Part shown: positions 39,293 through 49,609 of the stretch, piece after piece
Layout: every line of letters begins with the position of its first letter
Numbering within the stretch: the stretch's first letter is position 1
NCBI RefSeq assembly: GCF_003290085.1
Contig: NZ_QMKJ01000001.1
Location: 682,001 to 746,000 of the forward strand
Direction: 5' to 3'
Origin: Aliidiomarina sp. B3213
GTDB taxonomy: Bacteria > Pseudomonadota > Gammaproteobacteria > Enterobacterales > Alteromonadaceae
Length of the DNA stretch: 64,000 bases
The notes under the pieces: model-generated
What the model saw: the letters and a program-made list of their open reading frames with translations, nothing else
What the model was told of the DNA's origin: nothing
The model's database searches: none
Made by a program: the position numbers and the translations under genes

Positions 39293-40456
39293 ATGAACAA
39301 GAACGTCTTAAAACCACTTATTTCAGCCAGTGCAGTACTTCTCTCCGCACTTTCTTTCTCGGCAAACGCTATAGTTCCCCCAGCGCCCAGCATAGACGCA
39401 AGAAGCTTTATTCTTATGGACTACACGACTGGGCAAATCATCGCCAGTGAGAATGAGCATGATACGCATGGGCCAGCGAGTTTAACCAAAGTGATGACCA
39501 ATTATATTATTGGTAAAGAACTTGAGCGTGGCACTATTTCTTTAGACGACATGGTTACGATTAGCGAGAACGCGTGGGCACGTAACTTCCCAGGTTCTTC
39601 ATTAATGTTTATCGAAGTTGGTCGCGAGGTTTCCGTAGCTGACTTGCAACGCGGCATCGTTATTTCTTCAGGAAACGACGCTTCTGTAGCTATGGCAGAG
39701 CATATCGCTGGTGCTTCAGACTCTTTCGCAGACCTTATGAATGCTCATGCACAAGACATTGGCATGACCAATACAGTATTTAGAAACCCTCACGGGTTAC
39801 CGGCACCAGGGCAAGAAACAACAGCTTACGACATGGCTTTGCTTACCGCAGCATTAATTCGTGAGTTGCCAGAAACTTACCGCTTACATAGCGAACGTGA
39901 ATTTACGTATAACGACATTCGTCAATATAACCGTAACTCTCTACTTTGGGACAGAAGTTTAGACGTAGACGGTGTGAAAACAGGCCATACAGACGAGTCT
40001 GGTTACAGCCTTATTACTTCAGCTGTAGACGGTGACACACGCCTGATTACTGTGGTTATGGGCACTGACAGCGAGAATTCTCGTGCTGTAGAGTCTAAAA
40101 AGCTATTGAACTATGGTTTCCGTTACTTTGAAACCATCACCGCATACCAGTCTGGTGAAAGCTTTGCTAGCCAGCGCATTTGGGGTGGTAGCCGCGACGA
40201 AATTACATTAGGCGTACAAGACGACGTGGTTGTAACAATCCCACGTGGCCAGAGACAAAACTTAGACGCCAACTTTATTCTAGACCGTCCGCTAGAAGCT
40301 CCTTTAGAAGCGGGAGAGCAAGTAGGCACGGTTAATCTAACTTTGGACGAAGAAGTTATAGCGACATTCCCATTAGTAACGCTACATGAAGTTCAGCGCG
40401 GTGGCTTCTTTAAGCGCATGATGGACAGTATTAAGCGGAGATTCTCTGACGAATGA
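39293..40456 (+). CDS. dacA: D-alanyl-D-alanine carboxypeptidase (PBP5/6 family)
   Basis: Trims the terminal D-Ala from peptidoglycan pentapeptides, limiting crosslinking. The 387 residues have a signal peptide (cleavage SANA-IVPP, about 26/27) and the active-site triad S63xxK66 in ASLTKVM, S126GN and K229TG in VKTGHTDESGYS. A C-terminal beta domain is followed by an amphipathic tail ([16 protein letters not shown]) that anchors it to the inner membrane. It has a separate promoter from rlpA and overlaps dat by four bases. Confidence 0.97.
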   Translation: MNKNVLKPLISASAVLLSALSFSANAIVPPAPSIDARSFILMDYTTGQIIASENEHDTHGPASLTKVMTNYIIGKELERGTISLDDMVTISENAWARNFPGSSLMFIEVGREVSVADLQRGIVISSGNDASVAMAEHIAGASDSFADLMNAHAQDIGMTNTVFRNPHGLPAPGQETTAYDMALLTAALIRELPETYRLHSEREFTYNDIRQYNRNSLLWDRSLDVDGVKTGHTDESGYSLITSAVDGDTRLITVVMGTDSENSRAVESKKLLNYGFRYFETITAYQSGESFASQRIWGGSRDEITLGVQDDVVVTIPRGQRQNLDANFILDRPLEAPLEAGEQVGTVNLTLDEEVIATFPLVTLHEVQRGGFFKRMMDSIKRRFSDE

Positions 40457-41316
40457 GCCTAGTTTATTTAAACGGCGAGTGGCTTCGCCCTGATCAAGCC
40501 GTGGTCTCTGTTTTTGACCGCGGCTTTTTGTTTGCGGACGGTATTTACGAGGTCGTTCCGTTTTATCAAGGTCATCCGTTACTTATCGATCATCATTTAG
40601 AAAGACTAGAGCGTAGCCTTGAAGCAATAGATATTCCTAACCCTTTGTCGAACGACGAATGGGTGAGTGTTTTACAAACATTGGCAGAGCAAGTACCAGA
40701 AGCGAACGCCATTGTATATATCCAAGTGACTCGAGGTGCGGAATATCCTCGTGCTCACCTTCCAAGTGAGGATATTGAACCGACATTTATGGCAACAGCC
40801 TCCCATTGGACACCACCTACAACAACTCCACCACCCGTTAATGTTGAGTTACTAGAAGACATCCGTTGGCATCGTTGCGATATTAAAAGCATTAGCTTGT
40901 TAGGCAATATTCATCTAAAGAGAGAAGCGCATAGAAAAGGTGGGTTTGAGCCTATTCTTCATCGCGCAGGACGCATTACAGAAGGAGCGTCGTGTAACTA
41001 CTTTATCGTTAAAGATGAAGTCATTTACACCCCGCCCGCAGATGAGCTAATTCTTGCAGGAATCACTCGAGAGTGGATTATTCAGCTAGCCCACGAACTG
41101 GGTTTAGAGCTTAAAGAAGAGGCGTTTTCAGTCGAAGACCTCATGCAAGCAGACGAATGCTTCCTATCAAGCTCAACCCGAGAAGTTCAACCGGTCGGAA
41201 CTGTTGGCGAACAACTGATCGCAGACGGAAAAACTGGTAGAATAACCGACCAACTTGCTCAAGCATTTAGAAATTCGCGTCCGGTTAGTGTTGAGGAGTC
41301 TACCGATGAAAACTAA
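40453..41316 (+). CDS. dat: D-amino acid aminotransferase (PLP fold type IV)
   Basis: The 287-residue class IV aminotransferase interconverts D-Ala and other D-amino acids with 2-oxo acids. Typical features are [27 protein letters not shown], the PLP-lysine region [34 protein letters not shown] and [14 protein letters not shown]. Branched-chain aminotransferase or ADC lyase are less likely alternatives. It overlaps dacA by four bases, and since DacA releases D-Ala this coupling makes metabolic sense as recycling (inference). Confidence 0.88.
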   Translation: MSLVYLNGEWLRPDQAVVSVFDRGFLFADGIYEVVPFYQGHPLLIDHHLERLERSLEAIDIPNPLSNDEWVSVLQTLAEQVPEANAIVYIQVTRGAEYPRAHLPSEDIEPTFMATASHWTPPTTTPPPVNVELLEDIRWHRCDIKSISLLGNIHLKREAHRKGGFEPILHRAGRITEGASCNYFIVKDEVIYTPPADELILAGITREWIIQLAHELGLELKEEAFSVEDLMQADECFLSSSTREVQPVGTVGEQLIADGKTGRITDQLAQAFRNSRPVSVEESTDEN

Positions 41317-41569
41317 ATTTGATGAACTATTAGACTTCCCTTGCTTGTTTACATACAAAGTAATGGCTGTCGCAAGAGACGGACTTACTGAAGAAGTGGT
41401 GGAAGTTGTGCAAGAACATGCACCTGGCGACTACAACCCAGAAACTAAAGCCTCAAGCAAAGGCAATTACCACTCGGTAACAATTCGAGTTACGGTAACA
41501 GACAAAGACCACGTTGAAACCTTATATCAGAGTCTTGCACGTATCGAAGGCGTAAGACACGTTCTATAA
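41306..41569 (+). CDS. ybeD: YbeD/UPF0250 family protein
   Basis: 87-residue ACT-like small protein, the same length as E. coli Ybe[21 protein letters not shown] and [23 protein letters not shown] match closely. The start is ATG 41306, seven bases after GAGGAG (41293-41298), inside the dat end. It sits before lipB as in E. coli; a role near lipoate metabolism is often assumed but not shown. Confidence 0.95.
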   Translation: MKTKFDELLDFPCLFTYKVMAVARDGLTEEVVEVVQEHAPGDYNPETKASSKGNYHSVTIRVTVTDKDHVETLYQSLARIEGVRHVL

Positions 41570-41582
41570 GAGCACAGCCTGT

Positions 41583-42245
41583 ATGAATGAGATCATAATT
41601 CGCCATCTTGGCCAGCTTGACTACGTTCCCGTATGGCACGCTATGCAGGAATTTACGGATAGCCGCGACCAAGACACACAAGACGAACTCTGGGTAGTTG
41701 AACATCCTCCTGTCTTCACTCAGGGCCAAGCGGGTAAAGAAGAACATCTTTTAGCTCCAGGAGATATTCCTGTTGTACCCGTTGACCGAGGCGGACAAGT
41801 CACTTATCACGGACCAGGGCAAGTTGTCGTATATTTCATGATCGACATTCGCCGAAGAAAAATAGGCGTGCGTAACTTGGTTACAGCGATAGAGAACAGT
41901 GTCGTAAAGGCACTTGAGCCGTATGGTATTACGAGCGCTCCAAGACCAGACGCACCTGGCGTCTATATTGGTGAAGAGAAAGTATGTTCATTAGGCTTGC
42001 GTATTCGTAAGGGGTGCAGCTTCCATGGCTTAGCACTGAATGTAAACATGGACCTGTCGCCTTTTCATCGCATAAATCCATGCGGTTATGCCGGTATGGT
42101 GATGACACAAACCGCGGACCACGGTGGACCAACCACATTCGCGGAAGCGGCTGAACGTGTTACACAAGCCTTTATTAAAGAAATGCAGTACGAATCCACT
42201 CAAGAACAAAGCGGACTAGAGAGTCAATATGTCAAAGCCAGTTAG
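41583..42245 (+). CDS. lipB: Octanoyl-[ACP]:protein N-octanoyltransferase LipB
   Basis: Moves octanoate from ACP to lipoyl domains of the 2-oxoacid dehydrogenases and glycine cleavage H protein. The 220 residues show [20 protein letters not shown], the lysine in [13 protein letters not shown] and the catalytic Cys in [14 protein letters not shown]. The end overlaps lipA by 17 bases. Confidence 0.97.
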   Translation: MNEIIIRHLGQLDYVPVWHAMQEFTDSRDQDTQDELWVVEHPPVFTQGQAGKEEHLLAPGDIPVVPVDRGGQVTYHGPGQVVVYFMIDIRRRKIGVRNLVTAIENSVVKALEPYGITSAPRPDAPGVYIGEEKVCSLGLRIRKGCSFHGLALNVNMDLSPFHRINPCGYAGMVMTQTADHGGPTTFAEAAERVTQAFIKEMQYESTQEQSGLESQYVKAS

Positions 42246-43194
42246 AGTAGAACCCGGTGTAAAACTTAGAGACGCCGATAAAATGGCGTTAATTCCGGTT
42301 CAAGTCGTTCCTACTGAACGAGATGAAATGCTCCGCAAACCTGAATGGTTGAAAGTAAGGTTACCTGCCTCTACAGAACGTATCGACCATATTAAAAAGG
42401 CGATGCGAAAGCATGGCTTACACTCAGTATGTGAGGAAGCTTCTTGCCCTAACCTTCCTGAGTGCTTTAATCATGGTACGGCAACGTTCATGATTCTTGG
42501 CGCAATATGTACACGCCGATGCCCTTTCTGCGACGTAGCGCATGGTCGACCTCTACCGGTTGATCCAGAAGAAGCCGTAAAGCTTGGCGAAACCATTGCA
42601 GATATGGGTGTAAATTACGTTGTAATTACTTCTGTGGACCGTGATGACCTTCGAGACGGCGGTGCGCAACACTTTGCGGATTGTATTCGTGAAATACGCT
42701 CTCGCACGCCAGGTATTAAAATTGAAATACTTGTACCTGACTTTCGTGGCCGTATGGATATCGCACTAGATATTCTTAGTGACGAAGCACCGGACGTTTT
42801 CAATCACAATCTTGAAACCGTGCCTCGTATGTACCGTGCAGCTCGCCCAGGTGCAAACTATCAATGGTCTCTAGACTTATTGAAGCGATATAAAGAACGG
42901 CGCCCAGACGTTCGCACAAAGTCAGGATTAATGGTTGGGTTAGGCGAAACTAATGAGGAAATCTTGCAGGTCATGGAAGATTTACGTCGACACGACGTAG
43001 ACATGCTTACCATTGGTCAATACTTGCAGCCAAGTCGCCACCATATTCCTGTCACACGCTATGTCACACCTGATGAATTCGCGATGTTTAAGGAAGAAGC
43101 AGACAAAATGGGCTTCACTCAAGCGGCGTCGGGCCCATTGGTGCGTTCTTCATACCATGCAGATCTTCAAGCTGCAGGTATTGAAGTTAAATAA
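42229..43194 (+). CDS. lipA: Lipoyl synthase
   Basis: Radical-SAM enzyme inserting sulfur at C6 and C8 of octanoyl groups. The 321 residues carry the auxiliary cluster triad [13 protein letters not shown], the radical-SAM ICTRRCPFC and the C-terminal RSSYHADLQ whose serine ligates the auxiliary cluster. It starts inside lipB and ends the plus-strand run that began near leuS. Confidence 0.98.
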   Translation: MSKPVRVEPGVKLRDADKMALIPVQVVPTERDEMLRKPEWLKVRLPASTERIDHIKKAMRKHGLHSVCEEASCPNLPECFNHGTATFMILGAICTRRCPFCDVAHGRPLPVDPEEAVKLGETIADMGVNYVVITSVDRDDLRDGGAQHFADCIREIRSRTPGIKIEILVPDFRGRMDIALDILSDEAPDVFNHNLETVPRMYRAARPGANYQWSLDLLKRYKERRPDVRTKSGLMVGLGETNEEILQVMEDLRRHDVDMLTIGQYLQPSRHHIPVTRYVTPDEFAMFKEEADKMGFTQAASGPLVRSSYHADLQAAGIEVK

Positions 43195-43203
43195 TCCATT
43201 AAA

Positions 43204-43230
43204 GCTAGAGCCTATAAGTTAGGCTCTAGC
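43204..43230. terminator. Hairpin between convergent lipA and protease gene
   Basis: A nine-base perfect stem GCTAGAGCC / GGCTCTAGC with a nine-base loop, ten bases after lipA and overlapping the last codons of the minus-strand gene. There is no proper T run, so it may work as a weak terminator or 3' stabiliser. Confidence 0.5.
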
Positions 43231-44450
43231 ATCCACTCTAAATATAGTGTTGGAATCTTCCCTATTTCAGCTTGCTCCATAAAAGTCATAGCCCGCAGAG
43301 GCTTCCAAGCTTGAACACCTGTACCTTCGCATGTTGCAGCCGGATACAAACCTATACCGTCACCGCTAGAGCTGCCTAATCGCCAATAATCAATACCCAT
43401 AATTCTTACCCTAGACGCAGCTTCTACAGTAAGCTCTTCTCTCCAAGGTAAGGTAGACAAGAAATTCTGATATTCAGAATCTGTGAGTAAACTACTGTCA
43501 GAGACCACTAGGTTTTTCGCCGTAAAACTGAATTGACCTTCACAAAACGGCTCTCGCACGCTGATGTGCATGCGATACTCATCGGCTAAACCCCAAGCGT
43601 GAGCAAGTTCATGTATGAACACATGCCACGATGTACTGTCGTTTATAAATACCACACCATTGCGAGTATTCGCTCTCCCCCGCTCTGTTACGTAAACAGC
43701 CGTGCTATTTTCCACTTCGAAGCTTTGATGCTGGCAATGCGCCCTACCTTCAACAGGCGAGCAACTCAAGGCTTGATGAGGCAGGGCTTTGCTTACGCAT
43801 AGTCTTCCTGCACTGGGGGTAAATTGCTTTTTAATCTGATAAAGCCAGTCATATAACTTCGGTATCGAACTAGGGTTCTCTGTGTACAACACTAAATGTC
43901 GATCACATTGATTAGTCGCGGCACGAAACCAATCATCGACTTCAATACGGTTTTGCCAACGCGTTGTTTCTGGCGCGATATTACGCCAATGCTGAGCTGT
44001 TGCTTGCTGATCCCAGCTCATTGCCAATATTGCTAATTGATTGCGCTGAGGAACGGTTAAATTAGCTATCGCTTCGCTGGCAATTGTATAGTTAGGAGGT
44101 GTATCTATTTGCGCGTAACTTAATTCAACTCGCGCTTGTGTCGAGCCCAAGTCTGCCGCGTGTGTTAGCCAAGCTCTGCTCTCATCCGGCAATAGGTTAG
44201 CGAGTGTAATAGCGGATTCAACATCACCTAGTAACGCAGAGCGACGAAGCCACAGTTGATGCTCAGAGCGCTTCTGAAGGTCGTTATACACACGCACAAG
44301 GTCTTTCTGGGCATATAAATTAGGTTGGTTCGCCGCAGCCTTAACTGCGGTAGATGGCATTGCTAGACGTGTTTGGGGAGACCAGCTAGGAGAACTCCCC
44401 ACAACCAATAATGTTAGTCCTAAAATGACGAGGCAATGTTTAAGATTCAC
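43212..44450 (-). CDS. Putative exported zinc metalloprotease with Sel1-like repeats
   Basis: The 412-residue protein has an N-terminal hydrophobic signal or anchor (7-20). Residues about 63-115 resemble Sel1-type repeats (LWLRRSALLGDVESAITLANLL, AWLTHAADLGSTQARVELSYAQ). The C-terminal half has HELAHAWGLADEY (280-292): H280, E281 and H284 would bind zinc, and D290 sits where the third ligand lies in HExxHxxGxxD metzincins; GLADEY recalls the M64 peptidase group. Several cysteines (182, 218, 230, 239, 303) suggest disulfides, in keeping with export. Its start overlaps the nlpI stop by 11 bases, so it is translated after NlpI. NlpI is a protease adaptor in E. coli. Substrate unknown; not a gene I can name. 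Confidence 0.72.
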   Translation of the reverse strand: MNLKHCLVILGLTLLVVGSSPSWSPQTRLAMPSTAVKAAANQPNLYAQKDLVRVYNDLQKRSEHQLWLRRSALLGDVESAITLANLLPDESRAWLTHAADLGSTQARVELSYAQIDTPPNYTIASEAIANLTVPQRNQLAILAMSWDQQATAQHWRNIAPETTRWQNRIEVDDWFRAATNQCDRHLVLYTENPSSIPKLYDWLYQIKKQFTPSAGRLCVSKALPHQALSCSPVEGRAHCQHQSFEVENSTAVYVTERGRANTRNGVVFINDSTSWHVFIHELAHAWGLADEYRMHISVREPFCEGQFSFTAKNLVVSDSSLLTDSEYQNFLSTLPWREELTVEAASRVRIMGIDYWRLGSSSGDGIGLYPAATCEGTGVQAWKPLRAMTFMEQAEIGKIPTLYLEWMLEPNL

Positions 44451-45384
44451 TGCCTTGAGCTTGTTCAGAGTCTTGGGATCTCAGACGTGTTAGCTCTGTG
44501 CGGGCAACACGGTACTCGATAAAGTCATAAATATTAGTCATTAGTGACAGTTTAAAGAAGTTCATCGCTCTATTGTTCTCATTCGCCATAGCCGCTTCTT
44601 TTCCTAAATAAAAGTACGCTTCACAAAGCCTTTCTAGTAGTTGGCGATGACTTTCCACATTATCAAACGCTCGATTCATAAGCTGTTGCTCGCTTACCCG
44701 ACCTAGGAAATAGTCCACTAAGGTTAAGCCCCAAGGATCATCAATAATATCGTCTCGATTTGAACTGAGCTGTTCAACAGCGCGTGTTTCATTCACTTCT
44801 CTAAAGGCAAAGTAATACCAGATAATTCGATATGGATCGGAGGTATTCTGAAAGTAAAAATCTGCTAAGTCATTTAAGGCTAAATCAAATTGCTGGTCAT
44901 AATAAGAAGCTAAACCACGATTTAAATACACATACTCGTGTTCAGGGCTAAGCTCTAACACACTATCGAAGGCTTCATATGCGCGTTGATAGTCGCCGTG
45001 CTGCATATAATAAATGCCCATATAGTGCCAGGCATCGAAGAACCGAGGGTCAAGTTCAATCACTTGGTTCATGCTTAACATAGCTAGCGCAGGCAAGCCC
45101 ATTTGGTCGTATAACACGCCTCTACGATACAAAGCGACTGGTCGTTGCTCTTCCGACAACTCCTCACCTTCTAACAGCATAGAGATTTGCGCAACCTCGC
45201 TTTGTGCGGCTCTAGAGGCGGGTAGCGGCTCGATAATCGCTAAGTCAGCACGAGGGCTGCGTGAAGGTTCCTCTGAAGCCTGAGTTTCATCCGTGCGCTC
45301 AGAAGTGGAAATTGTTTTCGTAGGAAGTTGCGCACAAGCACTCAGACCTACAGCTAATGCGGCAATCGATAGAATTCTTAACAC
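44440..45384 (-). CDS. nlpI: Lipoprotein NlpI (TPR protein)
   Basis: Outer-membrane lipoprotein; in E. coli it is an adaptor for the Prc protease and scaffolds peptidoglycan hydrolases. The signal peptide ends in LSAC. The mature protein holds several TPRs: VALYRRGVLYDQMGLPALAMLSMNQVIELDP, AWHYMGIYYMQHGDYQRAYEAFDSVLELSP and YVYLNRGLASYYDQQFDLALNDL. The 314 residues are slightly longer than E. coli (294). It lies downstream of pnp as in E. coli, but a terminator separates them, and its next gene is a protease-like protein. Confidence 0.93.
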   Translation of the reverse strand: MLRILSIAALAVGLSACAQLPTKTISTSERTDETQASEEPSRSPRADLAIIEPLPASRAAQSEVAQISMLLEGEELSEEQRPVALYRRGVLYDQMGLPALAMLSMNQVIELDPRFFDAWHYMGIYYMQHGDYQRAYEAFDSVLELSPEHEYVYLNRGLASYYDQQFDLALNDLADFYFQNTSDPYRIIWYYFAFREVNETRAVEQLSSNRDDIIDDPWGLTLVDYFLGRVSEQQLMNRAFDNVESHRQLLERLCEAYFYLGKEAAMANENNRAMNFFKLSLMTNIYDFIEYRVARTELTRLRSQDSEQAQGSES

Positions 45385-45466
45385 TTACGTCTCCTTATCG
45401 TTAGTGTTTTCATTACAGCATACCCGTCTTTAAATTTCAGCCACTGCTAAAATAATCTTTACAAAT

Positions 45467-45498
45467 AAAAAGGCCACTTCAAATGAAGTGGCCTTTTT
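45467..45498 (-). terminator. Rho-independent terminator after pnp
   Basis: Stem GGCCACTTC / GAAGTGGCC with four-base loop, flanked by A5 and T5; 15 bases past the pnp stop. The symmetric flanks could work both ways. Confidence 0.93.
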
Positions 45499-45513
45499 GC
45501 ATCAGCATAGAGC

Positions 45514-47640
45514 TTATTCTGAAGCTTCAGAACCGTCACTCTCTTCAGGCTTTTCTTCTTTCGGAGCAGCCTCTTTCATGCTTAAACGTACACGGCCCTG
45601 ACGGTCAATCTCTAGAACTTTAACGTTCACTGTTTGACCAACAGTTAAGTAGTCGTTCACGTTCTCAACGCGCTCTTCAGCGATTTGAGAGATATGAACA
45701 AGACCGTCTTTACCAGGTAATACTGTTACGAACGCACCAAAGTCTACGATACGTGCAACTTTACCTTCGTAAATGCGACCAACTTCTACTTCAGCTGTTA
45801 ACGCTTCAATTTTTTCTACTGCAGCTTTCGCGTCTTTCTCGTCAGTTGCAGCAATCTTAATTGTACCGTCATCGTTAATTTCGATATTAGTATTGGTTGA
45901 CTCGGTTAACTCACGAATCACTGCACCACCTTTACCGATAACATCACGAATCTTCTCAGGGTTAATCTTCATCACATGGAAACGAGGCGCGAATGAAGAT
46001 ACTTCTTCACGTGCTCCGCCCAGTGCTTCGTCCATAACGGTTAAGATATGAAGACGAGCAGCTTTAGCTTGAGCCAATGCCTGTTGCATGATTTCTTTAG
46101 TGATACCCTCGATTTTGATATCCATTTGCAGTGCAGTTACACCTTCAGTGCTACCTGCAACTTTAAAGTCCATGTCACCTAGGTGATCTTCGTCACCCAA
46201 GATGTCAGAAAGAACAACAAACTTGTCGCCTTCTTTCACAAGACCCATTGCGATACCTGCAACAGATGATTTAATCGGTACACCGGCGTCCATCAACGCA
46301 AGTGAAGTACCACAAACAGAAGCCATTGAGCTTGAACCGTTTGATTCTGTGATTTCAGAAACCACACGAACTGTGTACGGGAATTCTTCTACACTTGGCA
46401 TTACCGCTAACACACCGCGCTTCGCCAAACGACCATGACCGATTTCACGACGCTTCGGAGAACCAACCATACCTGTTTCACCAACACAGTACGGAGGGAA
46501 GTTATAGTGAAGCATGAAGCGGTCTGTGCGCGCGCCAAGAATTTCATCGATGTTTTGTGCATCACGCTCTGTACCAAGCGTTGCAGTAACAAGCGCCTGA
46601 GTTTCGCCGCGAGTAAAGATTGCAGAACCGTGTGTACGTGGCAACACACCTGTTGCAACGTGTAATGCACGAACCATATCTGGTTCACGACCGTCGATAC
46701 GTGGTTCACCCGCAATAATGCGAGAGCGAACAACTTCAGACTCTAGGTCATGGAAGATATCGCCAGCTTCTTTTTCATTCAGCTCTTCGTCTTCACTACG
46801 TAGTTTTTCCATCATTTCATTACGAACAGCTGTAATCGCGTCTTTACGCTCAGCTTTATCGGTAATGCGGTATGCGTCGCCAATCTTCTCAGCAGCTAAA
46901 GCACGAACTTTCTCGATAAGAGAAGTATTCGGTTCTGCTGGAGACCAATCCCACTTAGGCGTATTTACTTCAGCTGCAAATTCGTTAATCGCAGAAACTA
47001 CTGCTTGCATTTGCTCGTGACCGTATACAACTGCACCTAGCATGGTGTCTTCGCTAAGAAGATTTGCTTCAGACTCAACCATAAGAACAGCAGCTTCAGT
47101 ACCAGCTACCACTAGGTCAAGATCAGAGCTTTCTAGTTCAGTTTGTGAAGGGTTCAAAACATATTCGTTGTTTACAACACCAACACGAGCAGCACCGATA
47201 GGGCCATTAAATGGAATACCAGAAATTGCTAGAGCTGCAGAAGTACCAATTAGAGCTACGATGTCTGGAGATACTTCAGGATTTAACGACACAACAGTTG
47301 CTACAACTTGTACTTCGTTAAAAAACCCTTCAGGGAATAGAGGACGAATAGGACGGTCGATAAGACGACAAGTTAATGTTTCGTTCTCAGAAGGACGACC
47401 TTCACGTTTGAAAAAGCCTCCTGGAATTTTACCCGCTGCATACGTTCTTTCTTGATAATTTACAGTGAGCGGGAAGAAGTCAGCATCTGGACGAGCTTCT
47501 TTTTTACCAACTACAGATACTAATACTGAAGTGTCGTCCACTGTTGCCATTACTGCAGCAGTTGCTTGGCGTGCGATAGCACCTGTTTCAAGCGTTACTG
47601 TGTGCTGACCATATTGAAATTGTTTAATAATTGGATTCAC
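45514..47640 (-). CDS. pnp: Polyribonucleotide nucleotidyltransferase (PNPase)
   Basis: Phosphorolytic 3'-5' exoribonuclease of the degradosome. I start at GTG 47640 ([11 protein letters not shown]) after AAGGAAAAG, giving 708 residues; the frame back to 47694 only adds leader sequence. The first RNase PH domain is at about 10-140. A helical domain follows, then the second PH domain with [15 protein letters not shown] and [19 protein letters not shown]. The KH domain ([22 protein letters not shown]) and S1 domain ([32 protein letters not shown]) end in an acidic tail. It follows rpsO. Confidence 0.97.
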   Translation of the reverse strand: MNPIIKQFQYGQHTVTLETGAIARQATAAVMATVDDTSVLVSVVGKKEARPDADFFPLTVNYQERTYAAGKIPGGFFKREGRPSENETLTCRLIDRPIRPLFPEGFFNEVQVVATVVSLNPEVSPDIVALIGTSAALAISGIPFNGPIGAARVGVVNNEYVLNPSQTELESSDLDLVVAGTEAAVLMVESEANLLSEDTMLGAVVYGHEQMQAVVSAINEFAAEVNTPKWDWSPAEPNTSLIEKVRALAAEKIGDAYRITDKAERKDAITAVRNEMMEKLRSEDEELNEKEAGDIFHDLESEVVRSRIIAGEPRIDGREPDMVRALHVATGVLPRTHGSAIFTRGETQALVTATLGTERDAQNIDEILGARTDRFMLHYNFPPYCVGETGMVGSPKRREIGHGRLAKRGVLAVMPSVEEFPYTVRVVSEITESNGSSSMASVCGTSLALMDAGVPIKSSVAGIAMGLVKEGDKFVVLSDILGDEDHLGDMDFKVAGSTEGVTALQMDIKIEGITKEIMQQALAQAKAARLHILTVMDEALGGAREEVSSFAPRFHVMKINPEKIRDVIGKGGAVIRELTESTNTNIEINDDGTIKIAATDEKDAKAAVEKIEALTAEVEVGRIYEGKVARIVDFGAFVTVLPGKDGLVHISQIAEERVENVNDYLTVGQTVNVKVLEIDRQGRVRLSMKEAAPKEEKPEESDGSEASE

Positions 47641-47755
47641 GTTTTCTTTTCCTTTGCTTACATTTGCCCAACCCGGGCTGACTGACATACACAAACTCTT
47701 TATTTGTGCATTTGGCCTAACTATAGACCGTTTATCTTACATTTCTTGCGCAGGC

Positions 47756-47783
47756 AGTATAACGGATTCATTGCCCGAACGAA
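47756..47783 (-). promoter_or_regulatory. Candidate pnp promoter
   Basis: Minus strand: TTCGTT, 16 bases, TATACT, just after the rpsO terminator. This leaves a leader of about 110 bases before pnp, room for the RNase III/PNPase-type autocontrol known in E. coli. The -35 is weak. Confidence 0.4.
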
Positions 47784-47787
47784 AAAC

Positions 47788-47812
47788 AAAAGGGGCCAAT
47801 TAGGCCCCTTTT
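47788..47812 (-). terminator. Terminator between rpsO and pnp
   Basis: Stem AAAGGGGCC / GGCCCCTTT with a five-base loop, and a T-rich run on the minus strand, 26 bases after the rpsO stop. Confidence 0.9.
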
Positions 47813-47837
47813 TTTAAATAAACTTCATTTTTGCTGA

Positions 47838-48107
47838 TTAGCGACGTAATTCAAGACGCTTGATCAGGTCTAGGTAACGCTGTTCGCTCTTACCTTTTAA
47901 GTAGTCAAGCAACTTACGACGTTGGCTAACCATACGTAGCAAACCACGGCGAGAGTGGTGGTCGTGCTTGTGCTCTTTAAAGTGATCTTGCAAGTGCGTG
48001 ATGCGGGCAGTTAGAAGTGCTACTTGTACTTCAGGTGAACCTGTATCGCCTTCGCCTTGTGCAAAATCTTTAACAACTTGTGCTTTCTGTTCAGCAGTTA
48101 GTGACAT
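47838..48107 (-). CDS. rpsO: 30S ribosomal protein S15
   Basis: Primary 16S rRNA binder nucleating the platform. The 89 residues have the usual length, with [39 protein letters not shown] and RRKLLDYLK. It has its own strong promoter. In E. coli S15 represses itself through a leader pseudoknot; a similar structure is possible in the 80-base leader but I cannot confirm it. Confidence 0.98.
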   Translation of the reverse strand: MSLTAEQKAQVVKDFAQGEGDTGSPEVQVALLTARITHLQDHFKEHKHDHHSRRGLLRMVSQRRKLLDYLKGKSEQRYLDLIKRLELRR

Positions 48108-48196
48108 AACTTACTCCAAAAAATATGCAAGAGTGTGCTTGCGTTTAAGTCAACTGAAGCCAATCACTAATTTAGCCCCAGTAATTTCGAGCGCGC

Positions 48197-48225
48197 ATTA
48201 TACGAGCCCGCCTATTAATTTACAA
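48197..48225 (-). promoter_or_regulatory. Strong sigma70 promoter of rpsO
   Basis: Minus strand: TTGTAA, 17 bases, perfect TATAAT, then GCGCGC. It lies in the 126-base gap between truB and rpsO, about 80 bases before the rpsO start. Confidence 0.8.
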
Positions 48226-48233
48226 CCTATAAT

Positions 48234-49157
48234 TTAACTATAGACCACGACGCGTTTCGGCCAGAAGCGCTTATCTTCTTGCTGCTCCGCCAGTCCCCAA
48301 AATACACCCTGGTCATCAAATATGCGAAGCAAAGGCTCACTCGCTTCAAGATCTAAAGGCTGCCCATGAGTAAATGCACCAACCATCACGTCACTCACCG
48401 TAGCTAACGGAAGCGAAGCCACTGGCGTGTCCATAGGAAGCAATAACTGATCTAAATCAGTGTACTCACCTTCTGGAAGGCTACTGGCTAACTCTTCAAG
48501 AGCCGATAACGACAACATTGACTGCATCGGATAATCAGCAACAGCCGTTCTTCTTAACACGGTAACGTGCGCACCGCAGCCTAAAGCTTGGCCTAAGTCA
48601 TCAATAAAAGAACGAATATAAGTTCCTTTACTACAAGCCACGTCTAATGTGATAAACGGCAAATCAATATCAACTATGTCGATACTGTAAAGCGTTATTC
48701 GGCGTTTCTTTCTTGGTACTTCTATGCCGGCACGCGCGTATTCGTATAAAGGTTTCCCCTCATATTTCAGCGCAGAAAACATTGACGCCACTTGCTCAAT
48801 TTCACCCTTAAAAGGCGCAATGGCTTGTTCAAGTTCAGGAACACCAACTGACGGTACACTTTTAGTTTCTATGACTTCACCGTCGGCGTCGCTGGTATTG
48901 GTGCGCTCACCTAGCTTAGCCGTTACACGATAAGACTTGTCGGCGTCTAAAAGGAACTGAGAAAACTTTGTCGCCTCACCTAAACACACCGGAAGCATAC
49001 CTGTAGCTAAAGGGTCTAACGCACCGGTATGCCCAGCTCGATTCGCATTAAACAAGCGACGTGTAACCTGTACCACTCGGTTTGAAGTAATACCCTCAGG
49101 CTTGTCGATAAGAATCATGCCATGAACGTTACGTCCATTCTTTCTTCTTCTCGCCAC
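48234..49157 (-). CDS. truB: tRNA pseudouridine-55 synthase
   Basis: Makes pseudouridine in the T loop of all elongator tRNAs. The 307 residues have GMILIDKPEGITSN, the catalytic Asp in HTGALDPLATGMLPVC, KYEGKPLYEYARAG and SKGTYIRSFIDDLG. It starts at GTG 49157, immediately after the rbfA stop with no gap. It ends the rimP-nusA-infB-rbfA-truB run. Confidence 0.97.
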   Translation of the reverse strand: MARRRKNGRNVHGMILIDKPEGITSNRVVQVTRRLFNANRAGHTGALDPLATGMLPVCLGEATKFSQFLLDADKSYRVTAKLGERTNTSDADGEVIETKSVPSVGVPELEQAIAPFKGEIEQVASMFSALKYEGKPLYEYARAGIEVPRKKRRITLYSIDIVDIDLPFITLDVACSKGTYIRSFIDDLGQALGCGAHVTVLRRTAVADYPMQSMLSLSALEELASSLPEGEYTDLDQLLLPMDTPVASLPLATVSDVMVGAFTHGQPLDLEASEPLLRIFDDQGVFWGLAEQQEDKRFWPKRVVVYS

Positions 49158-49544
49158 TTATTCTTCCTCTGACGAACCACGCTTCTTAAGCTCATCAGAC
49201 TCGCGAGCTTCACGCACCAATGCTGACATTCTCATGCCTTCAGTGGTTGACTGGTCGTGCATAAATTTAAGTTGAGGTGTAACTCGTGCTTTCAAACGCT
49301 TACCTAATAGCGAGCGAATATAGCCAGAAGCTTCGTTAAGTACAGACAGTGCTTGCTTGTTCGCCTCATCATCGTCTTGTAAAAACGTAATAAAAACTTT
49401 GGCGTATGAAAGGTCTCGAGACACTTCGACGTCTGAAACCGTAGGCATAACGACTCGCGGATCTTTGATTTCACGCTGTAAAATCATCGCGACTTCTCGT
49501 TGCAGCTGCTGTGAAAAACGGTCCACGCGCTTAAAGTCACCCAT
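49158..49544 (-). CDS. rbfA: Ribosome-binding factor A
   Basis: Cold-shock 30S maturation factor with a KH-like fold. The 128 residues contain [39 protein letters not shown] and [17 protein letters not shown]. The acidic end (KKRGSSEEE) is short. It directly precedes truB. Confidence 0.97.
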   Translation of the reverse strand: MGDFKRVDRFSQQLQREVAMILQREIKDPRVVMPTVSDVEVSRDLSYAKVFITFLQDDDEANKQALSVLNEASGYIRSLLGKRLKARVTPQLKFMHDQSTTEGMRMSALVREARESDELKKRGSSEEE

Positions 49545-49609
49545 TTTATTTCTCCTAGAGTCAAAAAAGCCGATCAGTGCGACACACAGATCGGCTTTTG
49601 TCTTAACGA

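Noticed and set aside
43204-43230. Strong intrinsic terminator after lipA
   Set aside because: The stem is good but no U-rich run follows on either strand, so it is listed only at modest confidence.
45773-47455. Several plus-strand frames antisense to pnp
   Set aside because: They have Ser/Thr-rich low-complexity composition, no ribosome sites, and full overlap with a highly conserved gene.
47641-47694. N-terminal extension of PNPase from 47694
   Set aside because: The added residues are translated leader; GTG 47640 after AAGGAAAAG matches the usual MNPI start of the family.
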